This document shows positions 1 through 7,112 of a DNA stretch of 9,511 nt, piece by piece. The DNA comes from CAINEC01 sp046303115 (GTDB lineage: Bacteria; Bacteroidota; Bacteroidia; AKYH767-A; OLB10), in contig JBKCGZ010000182.1 of assembly GCA_046303115.1 (NCBI GenBank), positions 1 to 9,511 of the forward strand. The letters run 5' to 3'. A program made the translations under genes and the position numbers. The notes beneath the pieces are model-generated. The model saw nothing but the letters and a program-made list of their open reading frames with translations. It made no database searches and was not told the origin of the DNA. The number at the start of each line of letters is the position of its first letter. Position 1 is the stretch's first letter.

Positions 1-1300
1 TTGAAACTGGAGGAACACGTTTTAGTAAACACATTCCAATGTCTTCATTAATTGCTGATGAATAAACAACAGTTCCATTTACAAAATATCTTCCATCAGG
101 TAAAATACAAACTCCTTCTGCTTCATCATCAACACTTCCTGCTCCTATGCCTAAAGAGTAATATCCGTTCGTGTTGAATGTATTATCCATAACACCTGCA
201 GCTGTTAAACGTGCAATGTAAAAGTTTAATCCTGCTCCTGTTGCCGTATTCGATCCAGCAAAAACAATTGCGTTATTAGAATCAATTTCTATATCACTTA
301 ATGTTGAGGCAGTACCGCCAACTAAAACCAACTTTCTTCCTATACCTGCAAAAGCTGTATCGTAAGAACCATCTTGATTTAAACGCACAATAGCGGCATT
401 ACTAGACGAAACACCTCCAACTACAATGCGATTAGAATCGTCTAATGTCAAATCAAACATATCAGAACTGCTTCCTACTGCTGTAAGTTGTAATTTCCCA
501 GTTAGGTTAAATGAGGTGTCATAATTACCTGTGCTGTCAATTCTTATCAAATACATTTTACCTCCAGCGGTACCACCAATAATAATTTTTCCATCAGGTT
601 GTACGCGTAACCCTCTACCAAACTCTGCCGTTGCTGTTGGATCATATAATTTTTTTCCGTCTGTATCAAACGTCGGATCTAGCTGTCCGTTAGTTGTTAC
701 TTTCACAACTGCAAAATCGTTGTTCAATGGCGTTCCTCCATTTCTTGTTGCACCTACAGCATAAATATTTCCCGCTGCATCAAAATCAAAAGCATTCACA
801 ATATCAGGCCATGTATTACTTCCAGTCATGTCGATAAACAATGATCCCGTACCATTAAAACTATTATCAATAATTCCAGCCGAATCTAATCGGCAAATAA
901 ATATATCATCTGAACCGCCCGGCCCTGTACCCGCATTAACAGCTACAAATCTTCCTTGATAATCTCTTTTGATTTTAGGAGTCATCCCTCCAATATATTG
1001 TTGTGGACCCATTGATACAGACGTTTTACCATTTGTACCAAAAGAGCTATCTATAGTTCCTGAAGGATAAAAACGGGCAAAACATAATTCGAAATTAGTG
1101 TTAGCGGTATTTCTACTTAAACCTACAATCACAATTTTGTTATCTTCTTGTGCAACACTTCCGAAGCTGCGGTCAATGTTATTGAAAAACGTAAATGTTT
1201 TTTTACCATTAGTTCCAAAGGCAGAATCAGGTACTAACGTTTGTGCATATGTACAAACTGTAGCTGTTAATGCAACAATAATTGTAAATAGTTTTTTCAT
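1..1300 (-). CDS. Secreted delta-60 repeat (DUF5122) protein, C-terminus beyond the window
   Basis: An open frame runs from an ATG at 1300 to the left edge without a stop, giving 433 complete codons. Residues 1-19 are a typical Sec signal peptide (MKKLFTIIVALTATVCTYA) with likely cleavage before Gln20. The rest is a tandem array with the delta-60 signature D-x-[ST]-F-x-x-x-G. Its phenylalanines fall at about residues 28, 87, 148, 210, 264, 317 and 375, a spacing of 53-62 residues; examples are IDSSFGTNGK and LDPTFDTDGK. Each is preceded by an [AV]RL-like strand and followed by a PDGK/DSNN-like turn with a hydrophobic [IV]xxGG strand. The family is thought to form beta-propeller-like surface or secreted proteins of unknown specific role. 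In Bacteroidota such proteins often end in a type IX secretion sorting domain, which would lie outside this window. The start lies one base after the stop of the upstream M1 peptidase, so the two are probably co-transcribed. The family call is firm; the function is unknown. Confidence 0.9.
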   Translation of the reverse strand, partial: MKKLFTIIVALTATVCTYAQTLVPDSAFGTNGKKTFTFFNNIDRSFGSVAQEDNKIVIVGLSRNTANTNFELCFARFYPSGTIDSSFGTNGKTSVSMGPQQYIGGMTPKIKRDYQGRFVAVNAGTGPGGSDDIFICRLDSAGIIDNSFNGTGSLFIDMTGSNTWPDIVNAFDFDAAGNIYAVGATRNGGTPLNNDFAVVKVTTNGQLDPTFDTDGKKLYDPTATAEFGRGLRVQPDGKIIIGGTAGGKMYLIRIDSTGNYDTSFNLTGKLQLTAVGSSSDMFDLTLDDSNRIVVGGVSSSNAAIVRLNQDGSYDTAFAGIGRKLVLVGGTASTLSDIEIDSNNAIVFAGSNTATGAGLNFYIARLTAAGVMDNTFNTNGYYSLGIGAGSVDDEAEGVCILPDGRYFVNGTVVYSSAINEDIGMCLLKRVPPVS

Positions 1301-1301
1301 T

Positions 1302-3173
1302 TTATTTGTTTTGATAGTTTAGTAGTTCGTCCATTGTTTGTGTGGTAACAGGATGATATCCCGCTCTCGCCTTTGCATAAATTTTAATCGCCATCTCTTT
1401 TCCCTCCTCTGTCTGAATCATCGTCTCATAAAGTGGTTTAACAAACTTTCTTCTTCCTACATGACAAAGGAAATCTTCCAATGCACTATAGCCTGCTTTA
1501 TACTTCGTTGTTATTACCAACTTTAACCACTCACACTTTATTTCGCTATTATTTGAAGCTGTAAAATGAAATGCCTTATCCAAGTCTTCCATCTGAAGTA
1601 GTGTTGTATTACCTGGACAAGTTCTCAAGAAACTAATCCATTGATGCGTATTCCAGTTTTTGCTATCTATTTCACTCGCCTTCTTTGTTCCAGCCATAAA
1701 TGCCTTTGCCGCATCTTCTGCAATTTGAATAGCGGGTGAAGTAACAACAGGACAATTAGCTGGTAATCCCGGTCCATATACCCACGCATCGATATTGATT
1801 TTTTCTGCTAAGACTTTATCATCTTTGATTAACTCTTTATTCAGATAATCCAAAAACATGGTTGTAGTTATACTCTGAAAAGCATGCTCCGCAAAATACT
1901 TTTTCAAGAAGTCGTCCCAACGTTTTCTTCCAACAGCTTCTTCAATTGCTGTTAAAAAGAATCTTCCTTTTTCATACGCAATATCACTCATTCCATCATC
2001 CGGATCACGACCCTTTAAATCAAGGAAAAGATGGGAGTCTTTATTAGTTGGCCCCATTTCTTTAATCGTATGTTCTAATTCTCCCTTGCTTAAAACGGTC
2101 AGCATATCAGCATACTCCTTCCCATAAATCTTCTCCATGATACGCGTTTCGAAGTAAACTGTAAATCCTTCGTTTAACCAGAAGTCATCCCATGTTGCAT
2201 TAGTAACTAAATTACCACTCCAGCTATGCGCCAACTCATGCGCAACTAGCGCAACAAGAGAACGATCACCAGCGATAATGGTAGGAGTTGCAAAAGTCAA
2301 TCGCGGATTTTCCATTCCTCCGAAAGGAAAACTAGGAGGTAACACCAATACATCATATCTACCCCAAGCATAAGGGCCATATAATTCCTCTGCGGCTGCA
2401 ATCATCTTTGGCATATCTTCAAATTCATATGCCGCCTTTTCAATCGTTACCGGCTCCGCATACACACCACTGCGATGATCATATGAATGAAACTTTAAAT
2501 TTCCTACAGCCAATGCCATCAAATAAGAAGGAACGGCTTGAGGCATTTTAAACGTATAGGCACCATCGTTATGAAGTGTTGTATCGTTCTCAGCACTCAT
2601 CACCGCCATTAAATTTGCAGGGCAATGAATCTTTGCAGAATAAGTAAAGCGAATCCCGGGACTATCCTGTAAAGGAATCCATGTACGCGCTAACACTGCC
2701 TGACTTTGCGTAAACAAAAAAGGGAAATCGCCACCAGCAGTTTGTTCAGGAGTTAACCATTGTAACGCTGCAGCATCAGGAGATGTACTATATTTTACTT
2801 TAACCTTTTTAGTTGTTGGTTTAATAGCAATTGATAAATCGCTTCCAATAAATGGTTGTGATTTACCTAACGAATAGGAAGTTGCTTCGCCATCTGCCCA
2901 TACCGAATCAATCGTTAAATCACGTGCATCTAAATGCAATTCGTTTGTTTTCCCATTTGTTTCAATAGAAAGTTCAGCGTATCCCGCTAATTGTTTTTTG
3001 TCGAAATCTACATTTAAATCGAGATGAAGATGTTTCACTACCGCCTCTTCTGGCTTGGCATAAGAATGAAAATCGTGTGCGCTCATAGGTTGCTCAGTTT
3101 TTTTTGCTTTTGTTGTACAGGACGATATCAAAAATAATCCTGACGCAATTATTGAAAGGGTTGATTTTAACAT
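1302..3173 (-). CDS. M1 family aminopeptidase, leukotriene-A4-hydrolase-like, lipoprotein
   Basis: A zinc metallo-aminopeptidase of 623 residues, close to the ~610 of leukotriene A4 hydrolase (LTA4H). An N-terminal signal ends in a lipobox-like LISSC with Cys19, so the enzyme is probably an envelope lipoprotein. The M1 N-terminal beta domain covers about residues 40-240. The peptide-binding motif GGMEN is at 285-289 inside PFGGMENPRLTF, which strongly resembles LTA4H. The zinc site is HELAH at 312-316 with the third ligand Glu335 eighteen residues later (LNEGF). Catalytic Tyr400 lies in YEKG. The C-terminal helical domain (about 480-623) ends with an LTA4H-like VGRRKF, giving Arg574 and Lys576 as carboxylate-binding residues, and a closing HPVT motif. 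All catalytic residues are present. The expected role is removal of N-terminal residues from peptides in the periplasm or at the outer membrane. The position of LTA4H Tyr378 is Met395 here, so leukotriene-type epoxide hydrolysis is not implied. It is the first gene of a pair with the delta-60 protein. Confidence 0.95.
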   Translation of the reverse strand: MLKSTLSIIASGLFLISSCTTKAKKTEQPMSAHDFHSYAKPEEAVVKHLHLDLNVDFDKKQLAGYAELSIETNGKTNELHLDARDLTIDSVWADGEATSYSLGKSQPFIGSDLSIAIKPTTKKVKVKYSTSPDAAALQWLTPEQTAGGDFPFLFTQSQAVLARTWIPLQDSPGIRFTYSAKIHCPANLMAVMSAENDTTLHNDGAYTFKMPQAVPSYLMALAVGNLKFHSYDHRSGVYAEPVTIEKAAYEFEDMPKMIAAAEELYGPYAWGRYDVLVLPPSFPFGGMENPRLTFATPTIIAGDRSLVALVAHELAHSWSGNLVTNATWDDFWLNEGFTVYFETRIMEKIYGKEYADMLTVLSKGELEHTIKEMGPTNKDSHLFLDLKGRDPDDGMSDIAYEKGRFFLTAIEEAVGRKRWDDFLKKYFAEHAFQSITTTMFLDYLNKELIKDDKVLAEKINIDAWVYGPGLPANCPVVTSPAIQIAEDAAKAFMAGTKKASEIDSKNWNTHQWISFLRTCPGNTTLLQMEDLDKAFHFTASNNSEIKCEWLKLVITTKYKAGYSALEDFLCHVGRRKFVKPLYETMIQTEEGKEMAIKIYAKARAGYHPVTTQTMDELLNYQNK

Positions 3174-3254
3174 TGGATTGTTTACAGGTAAAGCGTAAAA
3201 CTAAATAGAATCATCGAGTATTGACTTAAGTTCGCAGAAGATTTAATCAACATC
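3174..3254. promoter_or_regulatory. Divergent intergenic region between the M1 peptidase and DUF218 genes
   Basis: This 81-base AT-rich gap separates the start codons of two divergent genes, so it must hold the 5' ends of both transcripts. On the minus strand TAGTTTTA (3203 to 3196), and on the plus strand TAAGTTCG (3227-3234), each differ by one base from the Bacteroidota -7 consensus TAnnTTTG. Neither has a TTG at the usual distance upstream. The promoter assignment rests on gene arrangement, not on a strong motif. Confidence 0.4.
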
Positions 3255-3977
3255 ATGACCTTTAATAAAAAAGTTTTCTTTTCCATCATCAAGCGTACTT
3301 TCCTAATAATGGGGGGAATGCTTTTGTTCATGATCATTTTTTCATTTACTACCGGACCATTTTATCTCTATTACTGGCTCGGAAAATCAAATAGTGAATA
3401 CCAGTTTAAACCTAAAAACATCATTGTTTTAGGCGGCGCAGGATATCCAAGTGCCACCGCATTATTAAGAAGTTTTTACGCTTCAGAAATTTATACAAGA
3501 GATGGAAACTGCAATGTATATGTTTGTCAGCCATCAACCGCAGAAACGCCTGTTATAAACAGCGATGCTTATAAAATTTCAAAAGATTTAATCACAAGAG
3601 GAGTTGACAGCACAAAAATTTTTTTGGAAACAACTGGTAAAAATACCAGAGAAGAAGCATTGCAAATAGTGGCTATCAATCCTCAATTAAAAAACGAACC
3701 TTGTATTTTAGTGACTAGTCCTGAACACATGAAACGAGCAGTAGCCGTATTTAGAAAAGCAGGATTTAAAAATATTGGTGGAGAGCCCACCTTCGATTTA
3801 TGTGGACCAGCAGATTTACTTTACAACGATAAAGAACTTGGGGGAAATAAATCTTTACCTGCTATCGGACATGAAACACAACTTCGTTATCAATTCTGGA
3901 ATCATTTCATATATCAGATAATATGTTATCGTGAACTAATGGCTATTAGCTGGTATTGGTTAAAAGGTTGGATTTAA
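3255..3977 (+). CDS. DUF218 (YdcF/SanA/ElyC-like) membrane-anchored protein
   Basis: A 240-residue protein. A basic N-terminus and a hydrophobic segment at about residues 12-40 form a single membrane anchor. A soluble Rossmann-like domain of the DUF218 family (about 53-200) follows. Recognisable pieces are the first strand and glycine turn NIIVLGGAGYPS (55-66), the NTREEAL helix after strand 4 (130-136), ILVTSPEHMKRA (151-162), and the C-terminal WNHFIYQIICYRE and final WYWLKGWI. The LGG.G.PS version of the first loop is the form I associate with Bacteroidota YdcF-like proteins, rather than the enterobacterial SGG/E pattern. SanA and ElyC of this superfamily are linked to envelope integrity and undecaprenyl-lipid metabolism; the biochemical activity of this branch is not known. 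The gene stands alone, divergent from the peptidase and 55 bases before the next gene, which has its own promoter. The family assignment is firm, the function is not. Confidence 0.85.
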   Translation: MTFNKKVFFSIIKRTFLIMGGMLLFMIIFSFTTGPFYLYYWLGKSNSEYQFKPKNIIVLGGAGYPSATALLRSFYASEIYTRDGNCNVYVCQPSTAETPVINSDAYKISKDLITRGVDSTKIFLETTGKNTREEALQIVAINPQLKNEPCILVTSPEHMKRAVAVFRKAGFKNIGGEPTFDLCGPADLLYNDKELGGNKSLPAIGHETQLRYQFWNHFIYQIICYRELMAISWYWLKGWI

Positions 3978-3994
3978 TTTAATCCTGTTGTAAA

Positions 3995-4024
3995 TTGCAT
4001 TCAGAATATAATACAGTAACTTTG
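3995..4024 (+). promoter_or_regulatory. Bacteroidota-type promoter for the cytochrome/DUF5777 pair
   Basis: A perfect -7 element TAACTTTG (consensus TAnnTTTG) lies at 4017-4024. A -33 TTG lies at 3995-3997, 19 bases upstream, the spacing expected for the main sigma factor of this phylum. The start codon at 4033 is only 8 bases after the -7 box, so the mRNA would have a very short leader or none. Confidence 0.7.
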
Positions 4025-4032
4025 TCGCAAGA

Positions 4033-4407
4033 ATGAAAAAAGGCTTATTGGTTATTTCTATAATAATGATCGTAATACAGGTTTCCTGTGTTAATGATAA
4101 GTATATTCCAGAAGTAGTAAATAATCGTTGCGACACTACTTATTATTCTAGAATTATCAAACCTATTATCGTTACGAATTGCACCATGAGTGGTTGTCAT
4201 AATGGTCAGTCGAGCATTCCTAATTTTTTAAATTATTCCGAAGTAAAAGAAGAGGTAGAAGAAATTGAAGACGGAGAATCAGAATTTTTACATCGCATTA
4301 AAATCCCTTTGAATCATCCTGGTCATATGCCGGTAGGAGATATTTTGTCGCCAAGCGATATTCAGTTGATTGAAGAATGGATAAATAGGGGCTATGAAGG
4401 CTGTTAA
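4033..4407 (+). CDS. Small cytochrome c-like lipoprotein with a CX4CH haem motif
   Basis: A 124-residue exported protein. The N-terminus (MKKGLLVISIIMIVIQVSC) is a lipoprotein-type signal with Cys19 as the likely lipidated residue, although Gln at -3 is a weaker lipobox. The mature domain has the cytochrome pattern: the helix YSRIIKPIIVTNC followed by CTMSGCH (residues 50-56), a CX4CH haem-attachment motif instead of the usual CXXCH. HMPVGD with Met99 is a candidate sixth haem ligand, and the closing helix LSPSDIQLIEEWINRG is typical of planctomycete-type and related small c-type cytochromes. An acidic stretch (about 69-84) lies between. Two further cysteines (33 and the last residue, 124) could form a disulfide. 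It is probably a periplasm-facing electron-transfer or haem-binding protein. It is followed 7 bases later by a DUF5777 barrel gene, with which it probably forms an operon. The cytochrome fold is well supported; real haem binding is inferred. Confidence 0.83.
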   Translation: MKKGLLVISIIMIVIQVSCVNDKYIPEVVNNRCDTTYYSRIIKPIIVTNCTMSGCHNGQSSIPNFLNYSEVKEEVEEIEDGESEFLHRIKIPLNHPGHMPVGDILSPSDIQLIEEWINRGYEGC

Positions 4408-4414
4408 TAGAATT

Positions 4415-5365
4415 ATGAGGACAAATAAGCTTTTCTTTTTGTTGCTATTTTGTCTATCGCAAAATTCATTTTTATTTGCTCAAGACGATATGCTCAAATT
4501 GTTAAATGAGCAGGATACATTAACGGGGAAAGAATTTATGAACCCCGCTTTTAAAACCACTCGTATTATCAATCTTCAAACAGCAGAAGTCATCAAGAAA
4601 AAAATGCTGGATATAAAAATTGCTCATCGTTTCAATGCAATCGGAACGTCGAGTAATGGAACTAGTTCGGTACATAATTTATGGGGCTTTGATGAATCAA
4701 GTGATATCAGGATTTCATTTGATTATGGATTAACTAAGAACTGGAATGTTGGATTTGCAAGGTCTAAATACCTAGAGAACTGGGAGCTGAATACTAAGTG
4801 GAAATTTGCTAGTCAAAGAAGAGACAATTCGATGCCCTTTTCAGCTTCTTTGTTTTGGGTTACTACTTATTCGAGCAAGAAAAGCCTGTATTATATATTC
4901 GATAACCCTTCAACAAGTACCGAGTTAAAGCGTCACTTTGCTTTCGCAAGTCAGTTGGTTTTATCGCGTAAATTTTCTGATCGATTGTCGTTCGAATTAT
5001 CTCCTATTTATGTGCATCGCAATTTTGTAAACCTCGATGATAAAAACGAAGCCTTCGCCTTAGGTGCAGGAGGCCGCTTACGAATAACCAAACGAATGTC
5101 GCTCATTGCTGATTATGTATACAACTTCGGAGAATACAGAAAGATCAACAACAAAAACGGCATTTATAATCCGCTTGGTTTAGGATTAGAATTCGAAACG
5201 GGTGGACATGTTTTTTCTTTGATGTTTAGCAATGCATCTGCAATTAATGAGACGCAATTTGTGACTAACACTTACGATACCTGGACAAAGGGCGGGGTGC
5301 GATTTTGTTTTACAATTGCCCGTGGATTCGATCTTTCAAAAAAGAAGGTCGCTTCCAAATTATAA
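4415..5365 (+). CDS. DUF5777-family outer-membrane beta-barrel protein
   Basis: I take the ATG at 4415 (316 residues) rather than the in-frame ATG at 4394. The 4415 start gives a clean signal peptide (MRTNKLFFLLLFCLSQ, likely ending ..FLFA before Gln) and lies 7 bases after the preceding stop, whereas 4394 adds a polar MKAVNRI and overlaps that gene. The mature protein matches the DUF5777 pattern: FKTTRIINLQTAEVIKKKMLDIKIAHRFN near the start, then a LWGFDESSDIRISFDYGLT segment and alternating amphipathic strands such as NWNVGFARSKYLENWELNTKWKF, ending with a barrel-type strand VRFCFTIARGF. The family is predicted to form outer-membrane barrels. Its function is unknown, but its genes often sit beside c-type cytochrome or YceI-like genes, which fits here. 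It probably shares the promoter at 3995-4024. The family call is good; a role in handling electrons or a ligand with the neighbouring cytochrome is speculation. Confidence 0.82.
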   Translation: MRTNKLFFLLLFCLSQNSFLFAQDDMLKLLNEQDTLTGKEFMNPAFKTTRIINLQTAEVIKKKMLDIKIAHRFNAIGTSSNGTSSVHNLWGFDESSDIRISFDYGLTKNWNVGFARSKYLENWELNTKWKFASQRRDNSMPFSASLFWVTTYSSKKSLYYIFDNPSTSTELKRHFAFASQLVLSRKFSDRLSFELSPIYVHRNFVNLDDKNEAFALGAGGRLRITKRMSLIADYVYNFGEYRKINNKNGIYNPLGLGLEFETGGHVFSLMFSNASAINETQFVTNTYDTWTKGGVRFCFTIARGFDLSKKKVASKL

Positions 5366-5380
5366 TTGATTACTTATTGG

Positions 5381-5388
5381 TAGGTTTG
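5381..5388 (+). promoter_or_regulatory. Candidate -7 element upstream of the DUF4271 gene
   Basis: TAGGTTTG matches the Bacteroidota -7 consensus TAnnTTTG exactly and lies 18 bases before the start codon at 5407, in a 41-base gap. No TTG is found at the usual 17-23 base distance upstream, so only half of the promoter is supported. No terminator is visible after the DUF5777 gene, so read-through from it is also possible. Confidence 0.45.
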
Positions 5389-5406
5389 TAAAATTATTCT
5401 CCCGAA

Positions 5407-6276
5407 ATGCCACAATCAGTAGTCACCAATACGCTCAGCCAAGAACCTGCACAAGCGGATTCTAATTTGAACGACTCTACTGCATTTGCTTCACCATTTC
5501 AATTTACAGATTCACAGGACAGCGCTAATAATGCCATTGACAGCGCCGAGAATAAGTCGCTTAATGGCCCAGGGGTTTTTAAAAATCACCTCTTAAAGCC
5601 TGTTAATCCTAATGCACGTCCGTTAAACGATACCATAAGCGACTGGCTTACCATTTCGCTCATCGTAATGATGGTGTTCTTTACCTGGTTCCGTCTGTTT
5701 TACTATAAAATTTTCCGACAGCTGTTAACCTCTTATTTTAACATGGCGGCTAGTAATCAGATTGTACGTGATGAAAGTTATTTACTACAAAGGGCTTCAC
5801 TTGTAATCAGCACAATTTCCTATCTGTTGGGCGGACTCTTTCTTTATCAAATAAGTGTATTGTACGATTGGCAAATTTACTGGCTTCAAAAAGGGCTCGT
5901 ACGATTTGTTTTGTTTTCATTAATCATCGCGATTTCTTATTCTATAAAGATGATTTTGTTACGGGTTTTGAGTGTTGTTTTCAATCAGGAAAAAGCAGCT
6001 GGGGCTTATATTTTTAATTTATTCTTAATGATTATGATGGCGGGCCTTATTCTCTTCCCTGCCAATATCTTTTTAGCCTATTCCTCTGTCTCTGTTAAAC
6101 ATTTTGCAGCCATAGCTTCAACAGTGCTAATTGGGCTGATGTTTTTGTTCCGATTATCAAGGGCAATAAGAATATGGTTCTCTATCCCCCAATTCTCTTT
6201 TTTCTATTTGTTTTTGTACCTTTGCGCCTTCGAAGTTGCGCCCTTATTAGTTGTTTGGAAATTAAGCATCGGATAA
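5407..6276 (+). CDS. DUF4271 domain integral membrane protein
   Basis: A 289-residue protein in two parts. Residues 1-75 are polar and low in complexity, rich in Ser, Asn, Asp, Thr and Gln, and probably disordered. Residues 79-286 form the DUF4271 membrane domain with about six hydrophobic helices: roughly 79-98, 131-150, 165-188, 200-225, 232-250 and 262-286. Motifs include FYYKIFRQLLTSYFN after helix 1, YSIKMILLRVLSVVF in helix 3, RLSRAIRIWF after helix 5 and AFEVAPLLVVWK in the last helix. No enzymatic motif is visible and the function of the family is unknown. It is found in Bacteroidota immediately upstream of the same HemD type as here, so position supports the family call. The gene is 62 bases before hemD with no strong terminator between, so the two may be co-transcribed. 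A link to tetrapyrrole synthesis or transport is suggested only by this neighbourhood. Confidence 0.85.
   Translation: MPQSVVTNTLSQEPAQADSNLNDSTAFASPFQFTDSQDSANNAIDSAENKSLNGPGVFKNHLLKPVNPNARPLNDTISDWLTISLIVMMVFFTWFRLFYYKIFRQLLTSYFNMAASNQIVRDESYLLQRASLVISTISYLLGGLFLYQISVLYDWQIYWLQKGLVRFVLFSLIIAISYSIKMILLRVLSVVFNQEKAAGAYIFNLFLMIMMAGLILFPANIFLAYSSVSVKHFAAIASTVLIGLMFLFRLSRAIRIWFSIPQFSFFYLFLYLCAFEVAPLLVVWKLSIG
6217..6224 (+). promoter_or_regulatory. Candidate internal -7 element for hemD
   Basis: TACCTTTG, followed by C, is an exact match to the Bacteroidota -7 consensus and lies inside the 3' end of the DUF4271 gene, 115 bases before the hemD start. No -33 TTG is present at the expected distance, and the stretch is T-rich because it encodes a hydrophobic helix, so a chance match is quite possible. 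Confidence 0.25.
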
Positions 6277-6338
6277 TACGCAGTCGAAAGCCTAAGGGGT
6301 TAGCCCCGATTGTGTACCAAATAAACAGTTAAGTAAAG

Positions 6339-7079
6339 TTGAAAGTAAAATCTATATTAGTTACACAACCGAAACCGGAAACCGATAAGTCGCCTTATTT
6401 TGACTTAGCAAAGAAGTATTCTTTGAAAATCGATTTTCGTGAGTTTATTCATGTGGAGGGAATCCAAGCGAAAGATTTTCGCAAGGACAAAATCAATATT
6501 ACAGAACATACCGCTGTAATTCTTACGAGCCGTCATGCGGCAGATCACTTCTTCCGTATCTGTCAGGAAATGCGCGTGACCAACATGGAAGAGTTAAAAT
6601 ACTTCTGTATTTCTGAGTCAACGGCACATTATCTTCAAAAATATATTACTTACCGTAAGCGTAAAATTTTCTTCGGAAAACAAAACATTAACGACTTATT
6701 GGAAGTATTGAAGAAACATAAAAAAGAAAAGTTTTTAGTTCCATGCTCTGATATCGCGAAGCAAGAAATTGCAGATACGCTTCAAGCAAACAACTTCGAT
6801 TTTACGAAAGCTACTATCTACAAAACAGTTTGCAGCGACTTAAGTGATCTTGCAGATGTAAAGTATGATATGTTGGTGTTCTTTAGTCCTGCAGGAATTA
6901 CTTCTCTTTTCAAGAACTTCCCTGACTTCAAACAAAACACAACGTTGATTGCTGCTTTCGGACAAACAACTTCGCAAGCGGTGTTAGATGCTGGTCTTCG
7001 TTTAGATATTCAAGCGCCGATTCCTCAATCGCCATCGATGACGATGAGTATCGAAAATTATATTAAGAAAAATAAATAG
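6339..7079 (+). CDS. hemD: Uroporphyrinogen-III synthase
   Basis: HemD cyclises hydroxymethylbilane with inversion of ring D to give uroporphyrinogen III, the precursor of haem, sirohaem and cobalamin. The protein is 246 residues, normal for the family, and cytosolic. It follows the two-lobed HemD plan. It starts KSILVTQPKPE (residues 4-14), continues with SPYFDLAKKYSLKIDFREFIHVEG and ILTSRHAADHFF (61-72), then the second lobe with MLVFFSPAGITSLF (178-191) and AAFGQTTSQAVLDAGL (205-220), and ends PSMTMSIENYI. The start codon is TTG: an in-frame stop at 6330-6332 and the absence of any ATG before the conserved N-terminus make 6339 the only reasonable start. Overall sequence similarity in HemD is low, but this Bacteroidota form is recognisable. 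It sits between the DUF4271 gene and rnpA, away from other haem genes, and is followed by an intrinsic terminator at 7113-7148. Confidence 0.92.
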   Translation: MKVKSILVTQPKPETDKSPYFDLAKKYSLKIDFREFIHVEGIQAKDFRKDKINITEHTAVILTSRHAADHFFRICQEMRVTNMEELKYFCISESTAHYLQKYITYRKRKIFFGKQNINDLLEVLKKHKKEKFLVPCSDIAKQEIADTLQANNFDFTKATIYKTVCSDLSDLADVKYDMLVFFSPAGITSLFKNFPDFKQNTTLIAAFGQTTSQAVLDAGLRLDIQAPIPQSPSMTMSIENYIKKNK

Positions 7080-7112
7080 CCTTGTTCATCCAACAAAGCA
7101 ACGATTAATAAC

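Noticed and set aside
531..764. Plus-strand open frame of 77 codons
   Set aside because: It is antisense to the delta-60 repeat gene, which has a signal peptide and a clear repeat pattern; this frame has no recognisable features.
1098..1322. Plus-strand open frame of 74 codons
   Set aside because: Antisense shadow covering the start of the delta-60 gene. Its hydrophobic C-terminus is the reverse reading of the signal-peptide codons.
1338..1526. Plus-strand open frame of 62 codons
   Set aside because: Antisense shadow of the C-terminal domain of the M1 peptidase, whose conserved motifs continue through this region.
4237..4285. Purine-rich repetitive-looking stretch
   Set aside because: It is explained by the acidic Glu/Lys-rich codons of the cytochrome-like lipoprotein; there is no exact repeat unit.
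4394..4414. Earlier ATG start for the DUF5777 gene
   Set aside because: It would overlap the cytochrome gene and put polar residues before a good signal peptide; the ATG at 4415 is a better start.
6296..6307. GGGG-TTAG-CCCC inverted repeat between the DUF4271 gene and hemD as a terminator
   Set aside because: The stem is only four base pairs and no T-run follows, so it is unlikely to stop transcription.
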